A stretch of 13,757 bases of DNA from the NCBI GenBank assembly GCA_026987995.1, contig JALSMC010000190.1, forward strand, positions 1 through 13,757, written 5' to 3'. Positions 1 through 6,842 of this stretch are shown here, one piece after another; the stretch's first letter is position 1; every line of letters starts with the position of its first letter. Position numbers and translations under genes: made by a program. Origin of the DNA: Sulfurimonas sp. (GTDB lineage: Bacteria > Campylobacterota > Campylobacteria > Campylobacterales > Sulfurimonadaceae). Under the pieces are notes generated by a model. The model ran no database searches. It saw only the letters and a list, made by a program, of their open reading frames with translations, and was not told where the DNA came from.

Positions 1-78
1 ATTAGAAATTGGAGTCTTACTATCTCTCAGCTTAATATTTATTTTAAGGAAAGGCTAAAAAATGCCTTGAATTTATGA
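1..78 (+). pseudogene. Transposase C-terminal fragment, IS256-like (cut by the window edge)
   Basis: Only the last 25 codons are visible. They include a conserved-looking Trp (codon 4), a Gln-Leu pair, and an aromatic-x-x-Arg. In mutator transposases this region follows the DDE catalytic core, so nothing can be said about whether the enzyme is intact. It is typed as a fragment because the 5' part is outside the window; it may be a full gene upstream. Confidence 0.4.
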
Positions 79-127
79 TATAATTTTAGGAGAAATTAGG
101 TGTTGACACAGAATTTATTACAGTCCC
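1..127 (+). mobile_element. Right end of an IS256/mutator-type insertion sequence (partial)
   Basis: Frame 1 is open from the window edge to a TGA at 76-78 and encodes a tail containing NWSLTISQLNIYFKERL. The W-x5-QL-x-I-x-F-x2-R pattern resembles the C-terminus of mutator (IS256) transposases, which often end in NW..xLxQLxIxFExRL. About 50 bases later, 'gttgacacagaatttatta' followed by 'cagtccc' (about 101-127) looks like an IS256-family terminal inverted repeat. The left end and any target-site duplication lie outside the window, so the boundary is approximate. Family assignment rests on recalled motif similarity. A competing open frame (bases 2-58) also exists and would encode a short hydrophobic tail. 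Confidence 0.5.
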
Positions 128-151
128 GTTAATTGAGGTACTTTAAGAAAA

Positions 152-1666
152 CTAAACAAAGCGTTCTTCAATCATATATTCAATATTTTCAATTTCATCT
201 TTTGTTAATTTATCATAATACTTTTCTTGCTTATTCTTGGAGAGCTTTCCATCGTTTTGCAGTATGAATGTTATTAAACTCTTTATTTTATTATCTGGCA
301 TTTCAATAAAATCATGTATATCTTTAAAGGCTTTATCAAATGAATTCAAATACTTAAGTTCTTGGGGCAATGTTTCTTTGATTGTTTTTTCTACAGACTC
401 ATAAATAAATTCACAACTCACAGTACAGTTAAAAAATCTATATAAATCCTCAGTATCATTCAATATTTTTACATTTCCTGATGGTGTAGCTTCCCACTCA
501 ATTAAATCTATTAAAGGGGTGGTATGAGATACTAGAATCTCTCTATATTTTTCTATTGTCTCTAAAATTACATTTGATATTGGAAAAATCATCCCTTTTG
601 GATAAAAATTTCTCTGTGCTAAAACATTATGAATTAAATATCTATGTATTCTCCCATTACCATCTTCTAAAGGATGAATATATACAAATGAAAATGCAAT
701 AATAACAGCATGTAAAATAGGATCCAACTCATCACTACTCAAAAGAGTATCCAACTCTATCCAATCTTGAAGTAAACTATTTAAATCTTTACTTTTAGCC
801 CCTATAAACTCAGGTAAAGGATAATTTTCTCTATCTCTGTCACCTAAGAAAACTTCCTCTTCTCTGATACCAATCTTCATAAACCTTGAATCTTCCAACA
901 AAATGGCATGAAGTCTTTGTATCTCATCAATACTTAATGGTGTTTTACCTGCTTCATTAATTATTTTACCCCAGTTCTCAATTCTAGTTTTAGTAGGTCG
1001 CTCCCCTTCTATTTCAAAAGATGCTCTTGAATCTGACAACAACAGAAAACTTGCAGCTCTTCTAACTAATGGCTTAGATACTTTACCTATTACGGCAGAT
1101 ATATCACTACTTAAGTCCCTTTCTATATAGTCTTGGAGTTTTTCAGTTTTGGTGATGATTGGACAAATCTTTGAGGTTCCAAGAAGATTATTGTTTAGCT
1201 TATGTCTTTGCGACTTTATGGGATTGTTTTTCACTATATATTTTCTTGAGTCTAAAAGGTCATCATACTTTCCAACTGGAAGATCTTCAACAGGTAATTG
1301 TTCCTCTAGTAAAAATTCATACAAGAACCATATCTTTTTACTAAGTATTCGCTTAGGATTGATTTGAATGTATTTAACAATATCATCTTTTGAGAGTGAT
1401 TTAAAAATAAATTTTAATACCAACATATCAATAGTTTCATGCTTAAGAGCAAACTCTAGATTACTATATAAGTCTTCTTCAACACTCAGTTGTGCATCAA
1501 AGATGAGCCATTGATTTTTTTGTATCTTTTGTACTGCTAATCTTTTTTCACTGACACAGCACAATGCTCTTAATGGTACATTCAAACTTAGATGATTTAG
1601 CAACCATGAGTATCCAATTAACTTGCAATAATCTGGTAATATTTCATTTTTAAAAGCTAAAGACAT
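152..1666 (-). CDS. Fic/DOC family protein, class II, predicted AMP-transferase
   Basis: This 504-residue protein has a C-terminal half containing the Fic catalytic loop HPLEDGNGRIHR (residues 331-342). It carries the catalytic His and the GNGR anion-binding stretch expected of proteins that transfer AMP from ATP to hydroxyl side chains of target proteins. The inhibitory helix motif (S/T)xxxE(G/N) is present upstream as SFEIEG (216-221). Its position N-terminal to the Fic core makes this class II, where the Glu blocks ATP binding until relieved. Residues 1-170 form a long N-terminal region and 400-504 a C-terminal region, neither of which I recognise. The ATG is preceded by a purine-rich 'agagagtgg'. 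No antitoxin gene sits next to it, consistent with built-in inhibition. It lies divergent to the tpsA locus and beside an IS end, so it is probably part of an accessory block. Target protein unknown. Confidence 0.88.
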   Translation of the reverse strand: MSLAFKNEILPDYCKLIGYSWLLNHLSLNVPLRALCCVSEKRLAVQKIQKNQWLIFDAQLSVEEDLYSNLEFALKHETIDMLVLKFIFKSLSKDDIVKYIQINPKRILSKKIWFLYEFLLEEQLPVEDLPVGKYDDLLDSRKYIVKNNPIKSQRHKLNNNLLGTSKICPIITKTEKLQDYIERDLSSDISAVIGKVSKPLVRRAASFLLLSDSRASFEIEGERPTKTRIENWGKIINEAGKTPLSIDEIQRLHAILLEDSRFMKIGIREEEVFLGDRDRENYPLPEFIGAKSKDLNSLLQDWIELDTLLSSDELDPILHAVIIAFSFVYIHPLEDGNGRIHRYLIHNVLAQRNFYPKGMIFPISNVILETIEKYREILVSHTTPLIDLIEWEATPSGNVKILNDTEDLYRFFNCTVSCEFIYESVEKTIKETLPQELKYLNSFDKAFKDIHDFIEMPDNKIKSLITFILQNDGKLSKNKQEKYYDKLTKDEIENIEYMIEERFV

Positions 1667-1683
1667 TTTACCACTCTCTTTCT

Positions 1684-1716
1684 GGGATTTTATTAAATAA
1701 TTCGGGATTTTATTAA
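1684..1716. repeat. Direct repeat of 13 bp, 20-bp period, upstream of fic
   Basis: GGGATTTTATTAA occurs at 1684-1696 and again at 1704-1716. Read on the fic strand this is TTAATAAAATCCC twice, 17-50 bases before the fic ATG. The 20-bp period is close to two helical turns, so a protein could bind both copies on the same DNA face. Each copy includes a TAAAAT that could serve as a -10 element. A tandem operator or promoter duplication for fic is inference. Confidence 0.5.
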
Positions 1717-1820
1717 TATAATACTAAAATATTGTGTTTTTAATTATTTGAATGAGTATAACATAAAATATCTTTATTTTTTTAACTCCTAAACCTCTCT
1801 ATGACTAAAAAATAAGCAAT

Positions 1821-1838
1821 TGTTGCATCAATGCAACA
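1821..1838. promoter_or_regulatory. Palindromic operator candidate, FNR/CRP-like geometry
   Basis: TGTTGCAT-CA-ATGCAACA is a perfect inverted repeat with 8-bp arms. The core TTGCA-N4-TGCAA has the same spacing as Crp/Fnr-family sites (TTGAT-N4-ATCAA), with different inner bases. It lies 47-64 bases before the tpsA ATG and overlaps the expected -35 area of a promoter with -10 TATAAA at 1854-1859. Its centre is about 37 bases upstream of the inferred transcription start. It could be an activator or a repressor site; no regulator is encoded nearby. Confidence 0.4.
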
Positions 1839-1853
1839 TCATTCAGCTACAAT

Positions 1854-1884
1854 TATAAACAAATCAAATACTTAGGATATTTCT
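1854..1884 (+). promoter_or_regulatory. tpsA promoter -10 and ribosome binding site
   Basis: TATAAA (1854-1859) is a plausible -10 element, and no convincing -35 hexamer is present. AGGA at 1874-1877 lies 7 bases before the ATG at 1885, which is good Shine-Dalgarno spacing and supports that start. Confidence 0.45.
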
Positions 1885-3294
1885 ATGAAACAACTAACAG
1901 ACTACAAATCCCGCTTTAAAATCCTAAAAGGCGGAAAAATAGCTCTAATTATTTCAACACTCCTAGGAAGTGTAACTATAAGTATAGCCTCTCCAACAGA
2001 TGGAGTAGTAACAAGTGGTAGTGCAACTATATCACAAACAGGAACAACAACAAATATAAACCAAGCTACCAATAAAGCTACCATAAACTGGAATACATTT
2101 AGCATTGCTTCAAACGAAACAGTAAACTTTAATCAACCTAGTATTAATTCAATAACTTTAAATAGAGTAACAGGAAATGAAAGAAGTATCATAAACGGAG
2201 CATTAAACGCAAACGGTCAAGTATGGATACTTAACTCAAACGGAGTTTTATTTGGAAGTACTGCAAAAATAAATACTTCTGGTTTACTAGCAACTACAAA
2301 GAACCTAAGTGATACTGACTTTAACAATAATAACTATACTTTTAGTGGTGATAGTACAAATAGTATTATTAACCTAGGTACTATAGATATAGCAAACTCA
2401 GGTTACGCAACACTTATAGCAAATAGTGTAACAAATGAAGGAACTATAACAGCAGTAAAAGGTCGTATTCATCTAGTAGGAGAAAATGAAGTAACAGTAA
2501 ACTTCAATGGAAACTCTTTAGTAAGTCTAACTGTAGATAAAGGTGTACTAGATTCTATAGTAAAAAACACAGGTTCACTTTACGCAAACGCAGGAGAAAT
2601 ATACTTAACTACTAATGCAGTAAATGACTTACTAAGAGGTGTAGTAAACAACACTGGAATCATAGAAGCACAATCTCTAGGAGATGTAACAGGAAAGATA
2701 GAACTCTTTGCACATGGTGGAGAAGTTCAAGTAGGTGGAACACTCAAAGCAGAAGATGGATTTATCGAAACAAGTGGTAAAGACTTTAGTATATACGATA
2801 ACACAAATGTTCAAACAGGACTTTGGTTAATAGACCCTGTTAACCTTACTATAGATTCAGCACTTGCTACTACTACAACTACCACTTTAAATGGTGGTGC
2901 AAATATAGAACTTCAAGCAGATAATGATATAGATGTTGATTCTGCTATGAGCTGGAATCAAAGTGTCTTAACTCTAAATGCAGGAAATGACATCAACATA
3001 AATGCACAACTTGACCTTACATCTACAGCAGGACTTTCACTTAAATATGCACAAACTACAGCAACGGGGACATATAATGTTAATGCTCCTGTAAACATAG
3101 AATCAACAGGAAGTTTTTCAACTCAAAAAGGCGTAGATGCTGCCATTAACTATACAATTATTAACTCTTTAGGTTTAGAAGGCTCAACTACAGGAACTGA
3201 CTTGCAAGGTATAAATGGAAATAAAGCAGGTCTTTATGTTTTAGGTTCAAATATAGATGCAAGTGCAACATCTGGTTGGGGGGAATGGGTTTAA
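1885..3294 (+). CDS. TpsA N-terminal fragment: TPS (haemagglutinin activity) secretion domain
   Basis: This 469-codon piece has a long positively charged N-region, then a hydrophobic stretch (about residues 18-33) and a probable signal-peptidase site after SIA (about residue 35). This is the extended signal peptide usual for TpsA proteins. The TPS domain follows (about 36-280), with the conserved NxxNG-type motif NSNGVLFG at 117-124 and many short beta-repeat stretches. In this family the TPS domain is recognised by the POTRA domains of TpsB and directs export across the outer membrane. After the frameshift the frame ends in GWGEWV and a stop. If translated, the product could still be secreted as a truncated beta-helix without the GLUG and YDG parts. 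Confidence 0.8.
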   Translation: MKQLTDYKSRFKILKGGKIALIISTLLGSVTISIASPTDGVVTSGSATISQTGTTTNINQATNKATINWNTFSIASNETVNFNQPSINSITLNRVTGNERSIINGALNANGQVWILNSNGVLFGSTAKINTSGLLATTKNLSDTDFNNNNYTFSGDSTNSIINLGTIDIANSGYATLIANSVTNEGTITAVKGRIHLVGENEVTVNFNGNSLVSLTVDKGVLDSIVKNTGSLYANAGEIYLTTNAVNDLLRGVVNNTGIIEAQSLGDVTGKIELFAHGGEVQVGGTLKAEDGFIETSGKDFSIYDNTNVQTGLWLIDPVNLTIDSALATTTTTTLNGGANIELQADNDIDVDSAMSWNQSVLTLNAGNDININAQLDLTSTAGLSLKYAQTTATGTYNVNAPVNIESTGSFSTQKGVDAAINYTIINSLGLEGSTTGTDLQGINGNKAGLYVLGSNIDASATSGWGEWV

Positions 3295-4240
3295 TCCTAT
3301 CGGAACAAATCCTACCTACTTCGCTGGAACATTTGATGGTTTAGGGCATACAATCTCTAATCTTTTTATTAATAGACCTTCTACAAATTTTATAGGGCTC
3401 TTTGGTTATACCTATAGAGCTACCATCCAAAACATAGGTTTACTTGCTAATAATATTACAGGGTTAGGGTATGTAGGTGGTTTAGTTGGATTGGCACATA
3501 CTTCAACCATTGCCAATTCCTATGCTACAGGAGCAGTTACTAGGGTTGGGACTTATGTAGGAGGTTTAGTAGGATATGCTGAGTCTTCAACCATTAGCAA
3601 TTCCTATGTTACAGGAGCAGTTACTGGGGTTGGGACTTATGTAGGAGGTTTAGTAGGATGGGCTTACTCTTCAACCATTAGCAATTCCTATGCTACAGGA
3701 GCAGTTGGTGGTATTAATGATGTAGGAGGTTTAGTAGGACTTGCTTTCTCTACTTCAAGCATTGTCAATTCCTATGCTACAGGAGCAGTTACTGGGGTTG
3801 GGACTTATGTAGGAGGTTTAGTAGGAGATGCTTACACTTCAACCATTAGCAATTCCTATGCTACAGGAGCAGTTGGTGGTACTAGTAAGGTAGGAGGTTT
3901 AGTAGGATATACTGACTCTTCAACCATTAGCAATTCCTATGCTACAGGAGCAGTTACTGGGACTACTGATATAGGAGGCTTACTAGGTAATGGTACTCCA
4001 GGCATCATTAACAGCTTCTGGGATAAAGATAGCACAGGACAAACAACATCATCAGGTGCTGGCACAGGCTTAACAACAGCTCAAATGAAAGACACAAAAA
4101 CCTTCTTCGATGCAGGTTGGGACTTTGATACTGTTTGGGGAAGAGATACTAATAATGTCCAAAATAGTGGTTACTTAGACCTAAGAGGCTTAAACAGCTT
4201 TAGTTTCAATACCGTCCTATCAGCAACCGTAGCCGACTAA
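3257..4240 (+). pseudogene. TpsA middle fragment: GLUG-repeat domain
   Basis: The meaningful reading begins at the G run (about 3284). The ATG at 3257 only opens the frame out of register with the upstream piece and has no ribosome site. The text NGFNPIGTN..FAGTFDGLGHTI is the classic entry to a GLUG domain, with a beta-helix turn built from xGGLVG...NSYATGAV units. Six full units and a degenerate seventh are present, followed by a FWDKDSTGQ...GLTTAQM stretch that commonly closes such domains. GLUG domains occur in secreted adhesins and surface proteins. The fragment ends at the TAA at 4238-4240, after which the same frame continues with YDG repeats. Confidence 0.8.
3470..3970 (+). repeat. 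Tandem GLUG repeats, six units of about 84 bp
   Basis: Units start at 3470, 3554, 3638, 3722, 3806 and 3890, with a degenerate seventh from 3971. Each encodes (Y)VGGLVGxA..STISNSYATGAV plus four or five linker residues; the last full unit is 81 bp. Nucleotide identity is very high between units. Linkers alternate between a TGVGT type (units 2 and 4) and a GG type (units 3 and 5), giving a 168-bp higher-order period. This suggests recent duplication of a two-unit block. Confidence 0.9.
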
Positions 4241-4846
4241 ACTAAAGTATATGATGGTAGTGCTGATGTAACAGCAACATTTAGTAAAGCCAATGTTATA
4301 AATAGTGTAGCATTTACAGGCAATAAAAATGTTGGTACTTATGCTTTTACTTCTACCTTAGCTGATTATGGTTTAACTTATGCAGCTGGTTTTAATAGCG
4401 GTAATACAGAAACTCTTTTGTATAACTCAGGTAATGCAAATATTACTCAAAAAGCTCTAACTCTTTCAGGGATTACAGCAAGTGATAAAGTATATGATGG
4501 AACAACTACTGCAACAGTAAATGCAACTCTTGGCGGTCTTATCTCAGGAGACAGTGTCTCAATAGCTTCAACATTTGATAATCCAAATGTAGGAGTAGCA
4601 AAAACAGTTACTCTTAACTCTTTAGCAGGAACTGATGGAGCAAACTACTCAGCTACACTTGGACAAACAACATTAGCAGATATTACCACTAATCCAACTT
4701 TAAAGGGTGTTTTAGTCTCTATAGCAAACGGCTCAGCTACATCAAATAGGTTTAGTGAAGGGAATACTCCACCACCGATACCTAGTATAGGTGGACTCTC
4801 AAGATTACAAGAAGCATATAATTTAGACCCACTATTGACAAGATAA
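4241..4846 (+). pseudogene. TpsA C-terminal fragment: YDG repeats and C-terminal tail
   Basis: This is open in the same frame as the GLUG piece. It begins TKVYDGSADVTATF, then has a second repeat starting SDKVYDGTTTATVN (about 4480 onward) with a NVGVAKTVTL stretch and GANYSATLGQ. These match the YDG repeat found in tandem near the C-termini of large secreted haemagglutinin-like proteins. The tail contains a Pro-rich TPPPIPSIGG and ends PLLTR. The first ATG is at 4418, inside the first repeat, and no ribosome site precedes it. This stretch is therefore probably not expressed independently and marks the remains of the full-length exoprotein. Confidence 0.75.
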
Positions 4847-4887
4847 TAATAAAGACAAATCATTAAAGAATAAGGATAAAAAATAAG

Positions 4888-6582
4888 ATGAAACAAATGA
4901 AAAAAGTAATAACAATCATGGCAATATCAGTTGCTTTACAAGCTGCAGTACCTAATGCCCCAAGAATTGGTGATGTCATAAGAGAAGCTCAAGTTCCCAA
5001 AGAGCTTACTCAAAAAAAGAAGAAACCTTTAGTTGAAATAAAAGGTGTTAAGCCAGTGCATAAGCCTCAACTAAAAAATAGTAAAAACTTTAAAAGAGTA
5101 TTTGTAAAATCTTTTAGTATCGAGGGCAATTCACATATCAAAAATGAAAAACTTATCGCTTTACTTAAAAAATATAAGAATAAAAAATTAAGTTTTAATG
5201 ATATGCAAATAGTAGCTTCTATCATTACAAGTGCCTATAGGAAAGATGGATATATAGTAGCAAGAGCATACATTCCTGTACAAAATATGAATGATGGAGT
5301 ATTGCAAATTGTTGTTATTGAAGGAGTTTATGGAAAGTTTAAACTTACAAATAACTCTCGAGTAAAAATTTCTCTAATTCAAAGTATGTTAGATACCACA
5401 AAATCGGCTAATGTGATAAACAATAGTTCTCTGGAGAGGACACTTTTACTTGTAAATGAGCTACCGGGTGTTGTTGTTACAAATGCTAGTATAGAAGCTG
5501 GAAAAAATATAGGAAGTAGTGATTTTTTAATAACTACTGATAGCTCTAATTTTTATGATGGTTATCTCTTGGCAAATAACTATGGTGGGCGATACACAGG
5601 AGAAAATCAACTTATTGGAGGAGTTAATATTAACTCTCCATTTAAAATAGGAGATAAATTGTCCTTGGTTGGATTTGTAAGTAATGGAGCAAATCTAAAA
5701 AATGGTTCAGTCTCTTATGATTTTCCATTATATAATAATGGACTTCGAGGCGAGATAGGGTATTATAAAACATTTTATAGTTTAACAAAAGAGTTCGCTA
5801 ATTTAGATGCAGTAGGAACAGCACAAAGTTACTATGTAAAAGTAAACTATCCACTTATAAAACAGCGACAACAAGATTTAGAAATCTATATTAAAGCAGA
5901 AAGAGGTACTCTTCGTGATGAAATTAGAAGTACTAATTTTAACTCACTTAAATATGTTAATGTATATAGATTAGGGCTTGACTATGATATAAAAGATTTA
6001 AAGCTTTTTAATATAAACCAAGAGCTGAGAACTTCTATGATTTTAACATATGGAGATTTGAAATTTGCAAATGCTACACAAAGTGCATTAGATAAAGCAA
6101 GTGTTGATACAGAAGGACATTACTCTAAGATAGCCCTTTCTTTAAAATATAATATTAACTTAACAAATAGCTTTACACTTGAAAACTCATTGAAGTACCA
6201 ACATGCTTTAGGACATAAAAATTTAGATGGAAGTGAAGATTTTGCTGTTGGTGGAGCATACGGGGCTATTCTTTATCCTACAGGAGAATTAAGTGCAGAA
6301 AATGGATACCTAGTGAAGATAGAAGCAAAACAAATCTTACCAAGTATATTTAGTATTTCTCACAGTGCAGGTCTATTTTATGATACAGGTCATGCCTCTA
6401 TGGAAAATCCAACTGCAACATTCAAAAGTAGAACACTTCAAGATGTTGGTATAAGTTACTATGCTTATTATAAAAAATTCTTTTTAAATGCTAAAATTGC
6501 ATGGAAAATAGACAATGAAGAGATTACTAGTGAGCCTGATGCAAACTATAAACTCTTGGTTATGGGAGGGTTTAGTTTTTAG
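4888..6582 (+). CDS. TpsB outer-membrane transporter (ShlB/FhaC/HecB family)
   Basis: This 564-residue protein has a signal peptide (about 1-20), a Lys-rich linker (about 36-70), a POTRA domain (about 71-148, VFVKSFSIEGNSHI...VVIEGVYG) and a second POTRA (about 150-205). A C-terminal beta-barrel (about 220-564) ends in Phe (GGFSF), as outer-membrane proteins do. Family landmarks are NNYGGRYTGENQL, VNYPLIKQRQQDLEIY, and FYDTG near residue 497. TpsB proteins export the cognate TpsA through the outer membrane without ATP. The usual VR(G/A)YP loop motif reads GGAYGAILYPTGE (455-467), so the conserved Arg is replaced by Ile461. AAGGA lies about 11 bases before the chosen ATG. The gene forms an operon with tpsA, from which it is 41 bases apart. 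Full length, but function is doubtful because of the missing Arg and the broken partner. Confidence 0.87.
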   Translation: MKQMKKVITIMAISVALQAAVPNAPRIGDVIREAQVPKELTQKKKKPLVEIKGVKPVHKPQLKNSKNFKRVFVKSFSIEGNSHIKNEKLIALLKKYKNKKLSFNDMQIVASIITSAYRKDGYIVARAYIPVQNMNDGVLQIVVIEGVYGKFKLTNNSRVKISLIQSMLDTTKSANVINNSSLERTLLLVNELPGVVVTNASIEAGKNIGSSDFLITTDSSNFYDGYLLANNYGGRYTGENQLIGGVNINSPFKIGDKLSLVGFVSNGANLKNGSVSYDFPLYNNGLRGEIGYYKTFYSLTKEFANLDAVGTAQSYYVKVNYPLIKQRQQDLEIYIKAERGTLRDEIRSTNFNSLKYVNVYRLGLDYDIKDLKLFNINQELRTSMILTYGDLKFANATQSALDKASVDTEGHYSKIALSLKYNINLTNSFTLENSLKYQHALGHKNLDGSEDFAVGGAYGAILYPTGELSAENGYLVKIEAKQILPSIFSISHSAGLFYDTGHASMENPTATFKSRTLQDVGISYYAYYKKFFLNAKIAWKIDNEEITSEPDANYKLLVMGGFSF

Positions 6583-6784
6583 TTATCCAAAGAGGTTCAA
6601 GAAATGGACTAAAGAGATATTTTTGTAATGATTGTGATGTGATTTTATATTTAGATGCTATTTGACTTGTTGTTTGTTCTTCTTTTAGCATCTCTAAAAC
6701 TATTTTTATTTTTTGTTCGGCACTATATGTTTGTCCCTTTTTCTGTTCATAATTTATCTCTGCTCCAAGTTTTTTATTTAGATA
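6572..6784 (-). pseudogene. IS3-type transposase OrfA (helix-turn-helix) remnant
   Basis: On the minus strand a frame is open from a TAA at 6787-6785 to a TAA at 6574-6572. It encodes YSAEQKIKIVLEMLKEEQ followed by TTSQIASKYKITSQSLQKY, the helix-turn-helix start of IS3/IS911-family OrfA proteins. Family members normally continue with a W..QF segment and a coiled coil. Here the sequence degenerates after LQKY and runs into the tail of tpsB. There is no start codon before the conserved part, and no OrfB or inverted repeats are visible, so this is debris. It lies exactly at the junction between the two-partner secretion genes and the conserved backbone. Confidence 0.65.
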
Positions 6785-6826
6785 TTAGCAGCAACTGGTA
6801 TAAACCCAATTTATGCAATACTACTG

Positions 6827-6842
6827 TATAATCTGGATAATG
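6827..6842 (+). promoter_or_regulatory. yigZ promoter -10 next to its start codon (possible leaderless mRNA)
   Basis: A consensus TATAAT at 6827-6832 ends 7 bases before the ATG at 6840. Transcription would begin at or next to the start codon. No Shine-Dalgarno sequence precedes either this ATG or the one at 6813. No clear -35 hexamer is present, which is common in Campylobacterota promoters. Confidence 0.45.

Larger units (their letters stand above)
1885..4846 (+). pseudogene. tpsA: filamentous-haemagglutinin-type exoprotein gene, disrupted by frameshift and stop
   Basis: Taken together, three open stretches form one TpsA exoprotein of about 986 codons. They are an N-terminal TPS secretion domain (1885 to about 3280), a GLUG-repeat domain (about 3285-4100), and a C-terminal part with two YDG-type repeats (4241-4846). 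Two lesions separate them. At the G6 run 3278-3283 the frame moves by +1; with five Gs the product would read ...TSGWGNGFNPIG..., as expected ahead of a GLUG domain. At 4238-4240 an in-frame TAA interrupts ...VAD-x-TKVYDG.... The downstream reading frame stays open and keeps recognisable repeats, so both lesions look recent. The partner transporter tpsB follows 41 bases later. Sequencing error in the G run is possible but would not explain the TAA. Confidence 0.82.

Noticed and set aside
2..58. Hydrophobic C-terminal tail in frame 2 at the left edge
   Set aside because: It competes with frame 1, whose tail resembles an IS256 transposase end and is followed by a terminal-repeat-like sequence.
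1149..1367. Plus-strand open frames inside the fic gene
   Set aside because: They lie antisense to a strongly conserved Fic protein, have no ribosome site and no recognisable domain.
3470..3970. CRISPR array (regular repeated units)
   Set aside because: Repeats are contiguous 84-bp protein-coding units with GLUG motifs, not short direct repeats separated by unique spacers.
4418..4846. Independent small gene starting at 4418
   Set aside because: Continuous in frame with the preceding YDG repeat back to 4241, and no ribosome site; best explained as the tpsA C-terminus beyond a stop codon.
6813..6839. Upstream ATG for yigZ
   Set aside because: Adds nine residues that do not resemble family N-termini, has no ribosome site, and lies upstream of the TATAAT at 6827.
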